The notes beneath the pieces are model-generated. The model ran no database searches. It saw only the letters and a program-made list of their open reading frames with translations, and was not told the origin of the DNA. This document shows positions 15,985 through 25,276 of a DNA stretch of 64,000 bases, piece after piece. The position numbers were made by a program, and so were the translations under genes. Source of the stretch: Abyssibacter sp036156195 (lineage in GTDB: Bacteria; Pseudomonadota; Gammaproteobacteria; Nevskiales; OUC007); NCBI GenBank assembly GCA_036156195.1, contig JAYZUZ010000005.1:110009-174008 (forward strand). The letters are read 5' to 3'. The number at the start of each line of letters is the position of its first letter. Position 1 is the first letter of the stretch.

Positions 15985-17571
15985 TTGAGTTCGGTTCTTC
16001 GTTCGACCTCTGTTGTCGGTGGTATGACGCTGATTTCCCGCGTACTTGGCTTCGCGCGGGATGCCCTGTTCGCCATCCTGTTTGGCGCGGGTGCCGGGAT
16101 GGATGCATTTCTCGTCGCGTTCAAGATTCCGAATTTCCTGCGCCGCCTGTTCGCCGAAGGCGCTTTTGCCCAGGCCTTTGTTCCCGTTCTGTCCGCGACG
16201 CGGGCGAAGCAGGGTGATGCTGCCGTCCGTGAGCTCATCGCTGTATCGGCCGGCACGCTGGGCGTCGTGCTGCTGGTGCTAACCGTCCTCGGTGTGCTGT
16301 GCGCGCCAGCGGTGATTTCGGTCTTCGCTATCGGGTTTGTCGACGATCCGGTGAAGTTCGAGGCAGCGACATCCATGTTGCGCTGGACATTTCCCTATCT
16401 GTTCCTGATCGCAATGACCTCGCTGTTTGCAGGCGTGCTCAACACCTATGGGCGGTTTGCAGTGCCTGCGTTCGCGCCGGTCTGGTTGAATGTCTGCCTG
16501 ATTACGGCGGCCGTGCTGTTTGCGCCGTCGACGCATGCGCTGGCGGTGGCGGTGCTGGTTGCGGGCGTGGTGCAGCTGGGTTTCCACATGCCCAGTGTGG
16601 TTCGCCTGGGGCTTTGGGCGAGGCCGCGTGCGGATTTTGCCCATCCGCAGGTGCGGCGCATCCTGCGCATGATGGGGCCTATTTTGTTTGGCTCCTCAGT
16701 CGCTCAGATCAACCTGTTGCTGGATACGATCCTCGCGTCGCTATTGGTGACCGGCAGCATCAGCTGGCTCTACTTCGCAGATCGTCTGATGGAGTTTCCG
16801 TTGGGTGTGTTCTCCATTGCCCTGGCGACCGTCATCATGCCGCGACTGGCAGGGCAACACGCGAGTGGGGACGCCGCGCAGTTTCGGGCAACGTTGGACT
16901 GGGCATTTCGCCTGTTGTTTCTACTGGGCGTGCCGGCTGCCGTTGGTTTGTTCGTGCTTGCAGGGCCGCTGGTCACCACATTGTTTCAGTACAACGCCTT
17001 CTCGGCCGCTGACGTGGAGATGACCCGTCTGAGTCTTATGGCCTATGCGCTGGGTTTTTTCGGTTTCAGTCTGGTCAAGATTCTCACCCCGGCGTTTTAC
17101 GCGCGGGAGGACGCCAAAACACCCGTGCGCTGTGGTGTGATCGCGTTAAGTCTCACCATGGTGTTGAACGTGGCGTTTGTATCGGGTCTGACAGCCCTGG
17201 GCGTTGCCGGCGTACATGCCGGTTTGGCACTCGGAACATCCCTCGGAGCGTTTATCAATGCGGGCTTGCTGTACCGCGCGCTCCGACACCGGATGCGCTT
17301 TCGCATCTCGGTGGAGCTTCGCAACACGGTACTGCGCAGCATGACGGCGGCGGTGGTCATGGCTATTGCCGTCGGCGCCTGGGCTGGGCCTGTCGGTGCC
17401 TGGATTGATGCGGACGTGCTGACCCGGGTCTGGAGGCTGGCCGTTGCCGTGCTGGGCGGAGGGCTGATCTACGCGCTCGCGCTTGTTCTGCTCGGAGTCC
17501 GGCCGCGCCAGCTGCGGCTTGCCGACGGGCCGGTGAATCACGGCGACGCCGGCGACCACGGGCCGGTATAA
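15985..17571 (+). CDS. murJ: Lipid II flippase
   Basis: The 528-residue integral membrane protein of the MOP superfamily has about 14 predicted helices and moves lipid II across the inner membrane for peptidoglycan synthesis. The N-terminal SRVLGFARDALFAILFGAG and the loop PNFLRRLFAEGAFAQAFVP are diagnostic. Translation starts at TTG 15985: the preceding-frame alignment with E. coli MurJ requires the 13 residues before the first internal ATG. It is followed 10 bases later by ribF, as in many gammaproteobacteria. Confidence 0.95.
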   Translation: MSSVLRSTSVVGGMTLISRVLGFARDALFAILFGAGAGMDAFLVAFKIPNFLRRLFAEGAFAQAFVPVLSATRAKQGDAAVRELIAVSAGTLGVVLLVLTVLGVLCAPAVISVFAIGFVDDPVKFEAATSMLRWTFPYLFLIAMTSLFAGVLNTYGRFAVPAFAPVWLNVCLITAAVLFAPSTHALAVAVLVAGVVQLGFHMPSVVRLGLWARPRADFAHPQVRRILRMMGPILFGSSVAQINLLLDTILASLLVTGSISWLYFADRLMEFPLGVFSIALATVIMPRLAGQHASGDAAQFRATLDWAFRLLFLLGVPAAVGLFVLAGPLVTTLFQYNAFSAADVEMTRLSLMAYALGFFGFSLVKILTPAFYAREDAKTPVRCGVIALSLTMVLNVAFVSGLTALGVAGVHAGLALGTSLGAFINAGLLYRALRHRMRFRISVELRNTVLRSMTAAVVMAIAVGAWAGPVGAWIDADVLTRVWRLAVAVLGGGLIYALALVLLGVRPRQLRLADGPVNHGDAGDHGPV

Positions 17572-17581
17572 TTCGCGACAA

Positions 17582-18508
17582 ATGCAGCTCATCCGAGGAC
17601 TTCATCATCTAAGGCCGCAACATCGCCCGTCTGTCGTCGCGATTGGCAACTATGACGGCCTTCATGTCGGGCATCGGGCGATTCTTCGACGGGTGCGTGA
17701 GGTGGCTGCAAACGCGGCTCGCTCGACGCTGGTGACGTTTGAGCCCATGCCGCGCGAGTTCTTTGCGCCTGAGTCGGCACCTCCGCGCTTGGCACGACTG
17801 TCAGAAACCATTGAACTGTTGCGCGAACAGGCCCTGGTCGAGCAGCTGCTATGTCTGCGCTTCGACGCCAAACTGGCCGCCATGAGCCCGCAGGGTTTCG
17901 TACAAACCGTACTGGTCGAGGGGCTTGCAGCCCGGCATGTGATCGTGGGGGAAGACTTCCGCTACGGCGCCCGCAGGGCGGGGGATATAGACAGCCTGCG
18001 CAGTGCCGGTGCCCGCCACGGATTTGAGGTCGAAGTAGCTGCCACGGTCTGCGCTGATGCAGAACGCGTCAGCAGCACACGGGTGCGCGAGGCGCTGTTG
18101 GCCGGGGAACTGGGGCAGGCCAATCGTATGCTCGGGCGGCCTTACCTAGTGACCGGTCATGTGCAGCATGGGAAGAAAACCGGTCGAACAATCGGTTTTC
18201 CCACTGCGAACCTGCGACTGAGGCGGCGGCCGGCACTGCGAGCCGGTGTGTACGCGGTTCGTATGCGCGTCCACGGGCAGGTCGCCTGGCAGCCAGCGGT
18301 TGCGAATTTCGGTACGCGCCCCACAGTAGGTGGGCAAGGCCAGTTGCTTGAAGTGCACTGCCTGGATGGACAACCTGATTTATATGGACGGCGGCTGTGG
18401 GTCGAGTTGATCGACTTTCTGCGGCCAGAACAGCGTTTCGACGGACTCGAAGCGCTCAAGTCACAAATCAAATGCGACGTTGCCGCAGCGCGGCGTTGCC
18501 TGGAGTAG
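17582..18508 (+). CDS. ribF: Bifunctional riboflavin kinase / FAD synthetase
   Basis: The 308-residue protein has an N-terminal FMN adenylyltransferase domain (AIGNYDGLHVGH nucleotide-binding motif, SSTRVREALLAG) and a C-terminal flavokinase domain (TGRTIGFPTANL, GVYAV). It converts riboflavin to FMN and FAD. In most gammaproteobacteria ileS follows directly; here lspA starts only 8 bases later and ileS is absent. Confidence 0.95.
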   Translation: MQLIRGLHHLRPQHRPSVVAIGNYDGLHVGHRAILRRVREVAANAARSTLVTFEPMPREFFAPESAPPRLARLSETIELLREQALVEQLLCLRFDAKLAAMSPQGFVQTVLVEGLAARHVIVGEDFRYGARRAGDIDSLRSAGARHGFEVEVAATVCADAERVSSTRVREALLAGELGQANRMLGRPYLVTGHVQHGKKTGRTIGFPTANLRLRRRPALRAGVYAVRMRVHGQVAWQPAVANFGTRPTVGGQGQLLEVHCLDGQPDLYGRRLWVELIDFLRPEQRFDGLEALKSQIKCDVAAARRCLE

Positions 18509-18515
18509 TCAGACC

Positions 18516-19007
18516 ATGGCGTTTCGCCCTTCCAATGTGCACTGGCTGTGGATGTCAGCCGCGATCATTCTGCTGGATCAAGTGACCAAGCAACTGGTGT
18601 TTCGCAATGTGCTGCAGTACGAGCGCATAGAACTGTTACCAATCCTGAACCTGACGCACTTGCACAATACCGGCGCAGCATTCTCCATGTTTGCCGATTT
18701 CCCACCCTGGGTGTTCATTTTGCTGGGCGTTGGGGTCTCGGTCTGGATTCTCTGGTGGCTGCGCCGCCATCCTCGCGATGAGCATTTGCTGGCAGTTGCG
18801 CTGTGCCTGGTGCTGGGCGGTGCGCTGGGCAATGTCATCGATCGTGCCACGCGGGGATTTGTTGTCGACTTCATCGATTTCTATTGGGGCAACTGGCATT
18901 ACCCGGCCTTTAATGTCGCCGACATGGCCATCACTCTGGGCGCCTTGCTCATGGTGCTGGACATGTTCCTATCCGGTCGCCGTTCGGCCGAATCAACCAA
19001 CGCCTGA
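18516..19007 (+). CDS. lspA: Lipoprotein signal peptidase (signal peptidase II)
   Basis: The 163-residue protein has four membrane helices and the two catalytic Asp blocks of A8 peptidases: GNVIDRATRGFVVDFIDF and YPAFNVADMAI. It cleaves prolipoprotein signal peptides after lipid attachment and would process the lipoproteins in this window (PCu(A)C, NlpD). The ATG at 18516 follows GGAG; the frame opens further upstream but inside ribF. ispH follows after 12 bases, and the usual fkpB between them is missing. Confidence 0.96.
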   Translation: MAFRPSNVHWLWMSAAIILLDQVTKQLVFRNVLQYERIELLPILNLTHLHNTGAAFSMFADFPPWVFILLGVGVSVWILWWLRRHPRDEHLLAVALCLVLGGALGNVIDRATRGFVVDFIDFYWGNWHYPAFNVADMAITLGALLMVLDMFLSGRRSAESTNA

Positions 19008-19019
19008 TCACCTGTATTC

Positions 19020-19955
19020 ATGGATATCCTGCTTGCCAATCCCCGTGGTTTTTGTGCCGGCGTCGATCGCGCCATCGAGATTGTTGAACGCGCTCTCGAC
19101 AAGCTGGGCGCGCCGATTTATGTCCGCCACGAAGTTGTGCACAACCGGTTTGTTGTCGATCGCCTACGCGAAGCCGGCGCGGTTTTTGTCGATGAGGTGG
19201 ACGAGATACCGACTGGCGCCACCTGCATTTTCTCTGCCCACGGTGTGTCCCAACAGGTCCGGCGAGATGCAGAGGCGCGTGGGTTGACGGTGTTTGATGC
19301 CACCTGTCCGCTTGTGACCAAGGTGCATATCGAAGTCACCCGGTATTCCCGGGACGGGCTCGACGTCGTGCTAATCGGTCATGCCGGCCACCCCGAGGTT
19401 GAGGGGACGATGGGCCAGTTCGACCGCAGTGGTGGCGGCGAGATTCATTTGGTCGAGACACCCGATGATGTTCGCGCGCTGACGCCACGGGACCCGGAGC
19501 GCTTGGCCTATGTGACGCAGACCACCTTGTCGGTGGATGACACCTCACGGGTGATCGATGCCCTGCGCGCGCGGTTCCCCGCCGTACAGGGGCCCCGTAA
19601 GGACGACATCTGCTACGCCACGCAGAATCGGCAGGATGCCGTGCGTGATCTCGCCACCCGGGCCGACGTGGTGCTGGTGGTGGGTTCGGTGAACAGCTCG
19701 AATTCCAACCGTCTGCGTGAACTGGCCGAGCAGTGCGGCGCCCGGGCCTGGCTCATTGACGGTCCGGAGGATATTCAGCCGGATTGGTTGGACGGGTGTC
19801 GAGCTGTCGGGGTGACGGCGGGTGCTTCTGCGCCGGATGTGCTGGTTCAGCGCGTCGTCGCCAAGCTGAAGGATTGCGGGGGTGTGGCGGCTGAGGAATT
19901 GGCGGGGCGTGAGGAGACGATCACCTTCTCGCTGCCCTCTGCGCTGCGCGCCTGA
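19020..19955 (+). CDS. ispH: 4-hydroxy-3-methylbut-2-enyl diphosphate reductase
   Basis: The 311-residue iron-sulphur enzyme makes isopentenyl and dimethylallyl diphosphate in the last MEP pathway step. The three cluster-binding cysteines are Cys12 (PRGFCAGV), Cys96 (DATCPLV) and Cys198 (DICYATQ). It works with IspD and IspF encoded elsewhere in the window and supplies IspB. The gene ends one base from the stop of the convergent pilE. Confidence 0.96.
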   Translation: MDILLANPRGFCAGVDRAIEIVERALDKLGAPIYVRHEVVHNRFVVDRLREAGAVFVDEVDEIPTGATCIFSAHGVSQQVRRDAEARGLTVFDATCPLVTKVHIEVTRYSRDGLDVVLIGHAGHPEVEGTMGQFDRSGGGEIHLVETPDDVRALTPRDPERLAYVTQTTLSVDDTSRVIDALRARFPAVQGPRKDDICYATQNRQDAVRDLATRADVVLVVGSVNSSNSNRLRELAEQCGARAWLIDGPEDIQPDWLDGCRAVGVTAGASAPDVLVQRVVAKLKDCGGVAAEELAGREETITFSLPSALRA

Positions 19956-19956
19956 G

Positions 19957-20418
19957 CTACCAGCAGTCGGCGCCTTTGCTCCCGGTAGCCGACCGAGTGC
20001 CGGCGTGCGTGATGGTGAATTTTGCGCAGTCCGTATCCTGGGTCTGGCCGTTGACGGGTGTGGCCACCGCTGTCCAGGCTGTGTTGGTTGCGCCACTGGA
20101 GATCGCCACGGAATACCGGGCGTTGGCGGTCGTGCTCGTGGCGGTATTGCCTGAGTCATCCAGATAAAGGGTATCGGCGCCGTAGCCCAGCAAGCTCAGT
20201 TTAGTGGCGTAGCGCTTGCGGTCGGTGAAGTAGGCTTCCTGCTGCGCGTGCAGCCCCGCCAGAAAATTCTTGGCAATGTTGCGCTGTCCCTTCAGGACGT
20301 AGCTTTGATAGGCCGGCAGAGCAATCGCTGCGAGAATGCCGATAATCGCAACGGCAATCATTAACTCGATCAAGCTGAACCCGCTGAACCGCGGGGGGCG
20401 TACATGGGCCTGGCGCAT
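19957..20418 (-). CDS. pilE: Type IV pilin (PilE-like minor pilin)
   Basis: The protein has a short basic prepilin leader ending in Gly followed by FSLIELMIAVAIIG, the class III pilin cleavage site with Glu at +5, then a long hydrophobic helix and a globular domain with a C-terminal cysteine pair (TDCAK...GADCW). This matches the PilE-type minor pilins near ispH in Pseudomonas. The start at 20418 gives a 13-residue leader; ATG 20442 would also fit, but neither has a clear ribosome site. The gene is separated from the other pilin genes by thiO on the opposite strand. Confidence 0.85.
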   Translation of the reverse strand: MRQAHVRPPRFSGFSLIELMIAVAIIGILAAIALPAYQSYVLKGQRNIAKNFLAGLHAQQEAYFTDRKRYATKLSLLGYGADTLYLDDSGNTATSTTANARYSVAISSGATNTAWTAVATPVNGQTQDTDCAKFTITHAGTRSATGSKGADCW

Positions 20419-20452
20419 GTGCAATCGTGGGTCGACAAACATGCAGGGAAGT

Positions 20453-21496
20453 ATGGACCAGAATGCCATGGGGAGCATGACGGCCACCGATGTGGTGGTG
20501 ATCGGCGGCGGCGTCATTGGCTTGTGGACAGCGTGGAAACTGGCGGCCGAGGGGGCGCGTGTACAGCTGGTTGACGCGGCCATGCCCGGGCAGGCCTCGG
20601 CAGCCGGTGGGGGCATTCTTGCGCCCATACCGCCGACTGGTTACAGCCAGGCCCTGGTTCCGCTGCTGGAGGACAGTTTGCGGCGCTATCCGGGCAGCTG
20701 CGAGCAACTGACTATGCGGACGGGCATCTCGCCGGAGTATTGGGTGAGCGGTTGCGCCCTGTACGGGCACCCGGTGGCCGAAACGGCGAATCCACCTAGT
20801 TGGCTACGTGACACCAGCACGCTTGAGGGATCGCGTGGATCCCATCCGGGAGCGGGCGTCTGGTTGCCGCAGGTCGCTCAGATCCGGCCTCCACGCCTGC
20901 TGGCCGCGCTGCGAGCAGCGTGTGACCAACTGGGTTGCGAGCGATGGCAGAAACAGGTTCGCGCGATTGACTTGCAGGCCTCCCGTCCCGTGGTGTGTCT
21001 GGCCGACGGCCAGCGACTAAGTACCACGCATCTGGTCATCGCAGCCGGGGCGTGGACGGGAGGCTTGATCCCTGCGGCGGAGACGCGGCCGGTCGCCGGC
21101 CAGATGCTGGCGCTGGCGGCGGGTGATCACGCACCAGCGAGCATCGTGATTGAGTCGGGCCGCTACCTCATTCCACGGAAGGACGGTGTGGTCATCGTGG
21201 GCAGCACGCTTGCGATTGATCGCTGGTCAACCGAACCCGATGACGCGGATACACGTGCACTGCGAGCATTTGCCTCGCAGGTTCATCCCACACTGGCGGC
21301 TGCGCCGCAGATCAGCCGCTGGTGTGGCATACGGCCAGCTCCGGCTTCACTGTGCGACACGCCGACGATCGGGCCACTGGCCGGGCGCGAGGATGTCGTA
21401 CTCGCAACCGGACATTACCGCCTGGGGCTGAGCCTGGCCCCGGCCACCGCTGCACGTGTTGTCCAGCATGTGACCGGGGTGAGGGCGTCGGCCTAG
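20453..21496 (+). CDS. thiO: FAD-dependent glycine/D-amino acid oxidase (ThiO-like)
   Basis: The protein of about 347 residues has an N-terminal dinucleotide fold VVVIGGGVIGLWTAWKLA and the DAO-family C-terminal block RPAPASLCDTPTIGPL followed by TGHYRLGLSLAP. ThiO-type enzymes oxidise glycine to dehydroglycine for the thiazole part of thiamine; other amine substrates are possible. Possible starts are 20453, 20468 and 20477; 20453 has AGGGAA just upstream. The gene lies between pilE and pilY1 on the opposite strand. Its stop shares the bases CTAG (21493-21496) with the pilY1 stop. Confidence 0.82.
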   Translation: MDQNAMGSMTATDVVVIGGGVIGLWTAWKLAAEGARVQLVDAAMPGQASAAGGGILAPIPPTGYSQALVPLLEDSLRRYPGSCEQLTMRTGISPEYWVSGCALYGHPVAETANPPSWLRDTSTLEGSRGSHPGAGVWLPQVAQIRPPRLLAALRAACDQLGCERWQKQVRAIDLQASRPVVCLADGQRLSTTHLVIAAGAWTGGLIPAAETRPVAGQMLALAAGDHAPASIVIESGRYLIPRKDGVVIVGSTLAIDRWSTEPDDADTRALRAFASQVHPTLAAAPQISRWCGIRPAPASLCDTPTIGPLAGREDVVLATGHYRLGLSLAPATAARVVQHVTGVRASA

Positions 21497-24400
21497 TTCA
21501 CCGCCTCTTCGGTTCGCTGCCAGAAGGTCCTGAAGCGGTTCGTGCCGGGTGCGTCGGTAATGTTCAGGTCCGGTCGCAGAATCTTGCCCGGCGGGATAAA
21601 GACGACCTCGGCGGGAATGCCCCCTGATTTCAACACTTCGGCGCGGTCGTCTGCGCTATTGGGGTCACCGCTGGTGTCGTTCGGGCTGTCATCGGTGAGA
21701 TTGAAGTTAAATACGGCTGTGGCGTCTGCCAGATTCACCGCATAAAACGCCCCGCCACCCTCTGAAGGGCCGCAGGTTGTCGCCTGATTCGACCCCGGGG
21801 GCAGGTAGGTCGTGAAGAACACAGTGCCGGCAAAGGTCAAAGGCCGTGCAAGGTTCTTCTCGCCCGAGCCACGGTTGAGATCAAACCGCCAGCCCGTATT
21901 CAGGTTGACACTGCAACTTGATTCCGTCCCGGATTGCAGGCAATTCGACGTGAGATCAGGCAGGCTGCTATGGGTAATGCTGGTCGCAGTGGCTGTGCCG
22001 ATACTGGTGGCTCTGTCCTTGATGAGATAGAACGAGTCGGACACGCTGCCACCGTAGTTCAGCGGGTCGGCGCGGTCGCCGGAGCCAATGAGCACACCGT
22101 CGAACTGCCCGCTGCCATCGCGCGACAGCACCAGGTCCGGCGGATGGAAAAAGCGGCGGTCATCGGCCTTGGTCGCCGTGCCGGATACGCCATCGATGCC
22201 CAGTGCGGCGATCTTGACGATGGACCACTGGGAAGGGTCCGCACCGGCCAGCTCCGCGCGCCACACATTGCCTCCTGTGTCACCAACCAGCACGCGATCC
22301 AGCAGCGAATCCCCATTGGTGTCCACGGCGGACACATCACTGGGAATGCTGTGCACCAAGCCGGCGTGGCCGTAAACCTTGCTGTTCACGGACCCGGTTG
22401 AATTGGCCTTGCGGGCTTTCCAGATCAGCGCGCCGGTCTCTGCATTCACCACATAGATGGCAAAGCCTTTGCTGTCTGCGGCCGGCGGGAACGTCGAGCG
22501 ATCGTCCTTATTGGTGTCGTAGCCGCCCGCGAAGACCAGCACGGGCACGGTCTGTGTTCCGCCACTGCCATCGGGGATCGAGACCATGCCGGTCTGGGGC
22601 GTCGAAAACGTCAGGCCCAGCTCCGAGAAATCGCTCACTGAGGGGTCGATTTTCCACATCAAGCTGGGGTTTTCGGGGTCAGTGACATTCAGGGCGTAGT
22701 AGCTGGAACCCGCGCGCCGCATGCCAACGTAGAGCCAAGCGTACTCACCGGTACCGCTGATCGTGCCATCCTGGTTGACGTCTCGTGTGATCACGACTGG
22801 CGCACCGTCGATGGTGTAGGGATGGGCTGGCTCCGTGCCGGTGGCGGGTGCGTTGGCCAGCAGGTTTTTCTGCAGGTTCATCGTCTCGCGCGGTGCAAAG
22901 GCCCAGACTTCTTCTCCGCTTTCCGCACCGCCCGTCGTGGTGTTGCGGAACATGTGCAAAAAGCCATCATTGGCCGCCATGGCAATGTAAATCGCCGGGT
23001 TGGACGTGCTGTAGCTACCGCGCGCACCGTAATTAATCGGTAGCGGGCGGGAGTGCAGGGGATCACCCAGAATCCACTCGCGAGGTGCCAGCGTGCCGAA
23101 TGTTTCGGGCGCGTTGTACACATCGATATCCAGGCCGCGCATAAAGCGCAGTAATTCCTTGGCCTCGTCCAAGTCGGCGGCGCCCAAGTCGGATTGCAAA
23201 TCGGCGGCGACGGTGTCGTTGACGTCCAGTGCCGTCAGCGCGCCGGCCTTGTCATAAAAGAGCGTACGGGCGCCCGACGTCCCGTTGGCAATACCCGGAT
23301 TGCCAGAAATAAAGCCCGGAATCTTGTGGCCAGCGGCTCCACGTGCCACGTGACGGCCGTCGCGTTCGGCAACTTCGCCGGTCGAGGTGTCTGGCGCGGG
23401 CAGGTTGTTCTTGTCCGTCCAGAACGTGAGTGCATCGAGTTCAATGCGGCCATCCCCAGCGACGGCTGGCTGGTTGCGCGCGTCTTTGAGTACCAGTTCG
23501 GTGCTGCCGTCGGCCAGGGTCACCGGGCCCAGCGTGAGCTTCTTGAGGTTGCCGGTCCAACGCGGCTCCTGGAAGGCCTGGAACAGCGCGATGTAGACGT
23601 TGTCGACGATGGAAGCTCGGTTAAATACGTTCACCGGCACCGACGCGGCGACGAAGGTCGTGCTGACGCTCAGGATCTGGTCGAGAATCGCACGCAGGGT
23701 GGTGACCAGTTCTTCAGGGTTTTCGGACAGCGAGAGCGGGCGTTCGGTCCCTCCGGCCTGGGCATACGCTGTCGTCTTGTTGTTGATCTTGGTCGGATCA
23801 ACGATGAAGTACGACGTGACGTTTTGGATACCGTCAATGGCCGACACCGCCGAACCAAAAGGGTCGGAGGCGGGGGCCAGGTCAACATCGTGCAGATAGC
23901 CGATCACGGTATCGAAGCTGTTTCGGTTGCCCGACAGGTTAATCCCGCCCATACCACCGTTGGCGCGAGAGGCCGTAATCGCGGAATCTGAATCATCTTC
24001 CTGGTTCGAGACCTGGAACATCAGATTGATGGTGTAAATGCTGGTGCAGTCGGTGGCCGCGGCCAGGGGCGACTGATAGGTGGTCCCCGTTGTATCTTCG
24101 ATGCGTGTGTCCCAGTCGATGGCAGGGAATTCTTCATCGAGGTTCTTCCTCGTATCACCTGCAAAATCGAGGAAGCCGTTGTGTCCGTTGTAGACATCCT
24201 GGCCGGTGAGATACCGAAAGAATTCGAAGAACAGTTCCTTGCCCTGGTAAGAATGTGCTTGATTGCCCTGGGGTGTCGGGACGCTATTGAGAATGGTCAG
24301 AAACTCGCTGAGCGAGCCATTCGCGTCACCCGGTTGCAGAGATTGGAAACCCCGCATGATGTAACCACCGTTGCTGCAGCCACTTTTAGCCGGTGGGCCT

Positions 24401-24744
24401 TCGCAATTATTCTTGTTGTCGTGATTCATCATCAGGCCCAGCTGGATGCCGCTAACCTCACTAAGCACCAGCTTCAGGGCCAGGCGAAGCACATCAAAGA
24501 AGATCAGCTTGCCGCTGGAGGGCAGGTCGCTGCCCAGGCCGTTGTCCGTAAAATACTGAGCGGCGGCGCAGCCGGAGTTGACGTTGGAGCAGACCGTGGA
24601 GCCCAGGTTGGACCGATAGTCGAGCGAGAACATCACCAGTGGCTCGCCGCCGGCGGCGCCTGCTGGATTGAGATAGATGTCGGTGTCGTCAGCGTTTGCA
24701 GCCAGCGGCAGCAACAGGGTCAGAACAAAGAAAATCCGTTTCAT
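21493..24744 (-). CDS. pilY1: Type IV pilus tip adhesin / assembly protein PilY1
   Basis: The 1083-residue exported protein has a signal peptide (residues 1-19, ending LAANA) and the PilY1 C-terminal beta-propeller region (about residues 560-1000: EWILGDPLHSRPLPINYG, MAANDGFLHMF, WAFAP). Calcium-loop-like repeats of Asp/Asn are at about residue 654 (DVNQDG) and 806 (DTNGD). PilY1 sits at the pilus tip, supports extension and adhesion, and needs the minor pilins for export. No RGD motif is seen. The N-terminal half may be a divergent von Willebrand A region. The start at 24744 follows GGAGAG. Confidence 0.9.
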   Translation of the reverse strand: MKRIFFVLTLLLPLAANADDTDIYLNPAGAAGGEPLVMFSLDYRSNLGSTVCSNVNSGCAAAQYFTDNGLGSDLPSSGKLIFFDVLRLALKLVLSEVSGIQLGLMMNHDNKNNCEGPPAKSGCSNGGYIMRGFQSLQPGDANGSLSEFLTILNSVPTPQGNQAHSYQGKELFFEFFRYLTGQDVYNGHNGFLDFAGDTRKNLDEEFPAIDWDTRIEDTTGTTYQSPLAAATDCTSIYTINLMFQVSNQEDDSDSAITASRANGGMGGINLSGNRNSFDTVIGYLHDVDLAPASDPFGSAVSAIDGIQNVTSYFIVDPTKINNKTTAYAQAGGTERPLSLSENPEELVTTLRAILDQILSVSTTFVAASVPVNVFNRASIVDNVYIALFQAFQEPRWTGNLKKLTLGPVTLADGSTELVLKDARNQPAVAGDGRIELDALTFWTDKNNLPAPDTSTGEVAERDGRHVARGAAGHKIPGFISGNPGIANGTSGARTLFYDKAGALTALDVNDTVAADLQSDLGAADLDEAKELLRFMRGLDIDVYNAPETFGTLAPREWILGDPLHSRPLPINYGARGSYSTSNPAIYIAMAANDGFLHMFRNTTTGGAESGEEVWAFAPRETMNLQKNLLANAPATGTEPAHPYTIDGAPVVITRDVNQDGTISGTGEYAWLYVGMRRAGSSYYALNVTDPENPSLMWKIDPSVSDFSELGLTFSTPQTGMVSIPDGSGGTQTVPVLVFAGGYDTNKDDRSTFPPAADSKGFAIYVVNAETGALIWKARKANSTGSVNSKVYGHAGLVHSIPSDVSAVDTNGDSLLDRVLVGDTGGNVWRAELAGADPSQWSIVKIAALGIDGVSGTATKADDRRFFHPPDLVLSRDGSGQFDGVLIGSGDRADPLNYGGSVSDSFYLIKDRATSIGTATATSITHSSLPDLTSNCLQSGTESSCSVNLNTGWRFDLNRGSGEKNLARPLTFAGTVFFTTYLPPGSNQATTCGPSEGGGAFYAVNLADATAVFNFNLTDDSPNDTSGDPNSADDRAEVLKSGGIPAEVVFIPPGKILRPDLNITDAPGTNRFRTFWQRTEEAVN

Positions 24745-24767
24745 GGTGACTCTCCGCAGCGGCGCGG

Positions 24768-25274
24768 TCATTGTTGTTTCGGGACGAGGATGACCACGCC
24801 CTCCCTGATCTCGGTCTGCCCAAGGCCTTCGTCGGATTTGTCATAAAACCCCTCAATCGCGAAGACCGCGGCGGTAAAGGCCGATACGCTGGTATTCAGC
24901 CCTCGTGGGGGCGGTCGAAACGCCGGGTCGGCGCGCTCGGCGGTGACGACGACGTCGCCAGCGGATATCTCGCTTGCGTAGAGATTGCCGGGCAGGCTGA
25001 TGGTGTTGGCATTGCAGCCGCTGACGCCGGGTGTGCAGACCTTGTAGCCGGCGTTCCCAATGACAGGTGTGTTGTGGGCATCAGCGACGGTGGCGTCGAT
25101 GACCGACTGGGCGGACTCCTGCGCCTGGATGGCGGTCTCATCATTGCCGGCCTGCCGCAGACCTGTGGCGCTGAACTCAACCGAAGCCAGAGCGATCAGC
25201 ACAATGATCACCATCAGAATGAGCGCGGTGGGCAACGCAAAGCCAGCGTGTGATGACAGAGGTTGAATTGGCAT
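24768..25274 (-). CDS. pilX: Type IV pilus minor pilin PilX
   Basis: The 168-residue protein has the PilX N-terminal pattern HAGFALPTALILMVIIVLIALASVE: a hydrophobic segment with no Glu at +5, as usual for PilX/GspK-like pilins. It lies between pilW and pilY1, 23 bases before the latter. PilX, PilV, PilW and FimU-type proteins form the priming complex at the pilus tip. Confidence 0.85.
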   Translation of the reverse strand: MPIQPLSSHAGFALPTALILMVIIVLIALASVEFSATGLRQAGNDETAIQAQESAQSVIDATVADAHNTPVIGNAGYKVCTPGVSGCNANTISLPGNLYASEISAGDVVVTAERADPAFRPPPRGLNTSVSAFTAAVFAIEGFYDKSDEGLGQTEIREGVVILVPKQQ

Positions 25275-25276
25275 GG

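Noticed and set aside
20419..20628. Longer N-terminal extension of pilE
   Set aside because: It would put more than 60 residues before the prepilin cleavage site and run into thiO; prepilin leaders here are short.
21493..24744. RGD integrin-binding motif in PilY1
   Set aside because: I searched the visible protein for RGD and found none.
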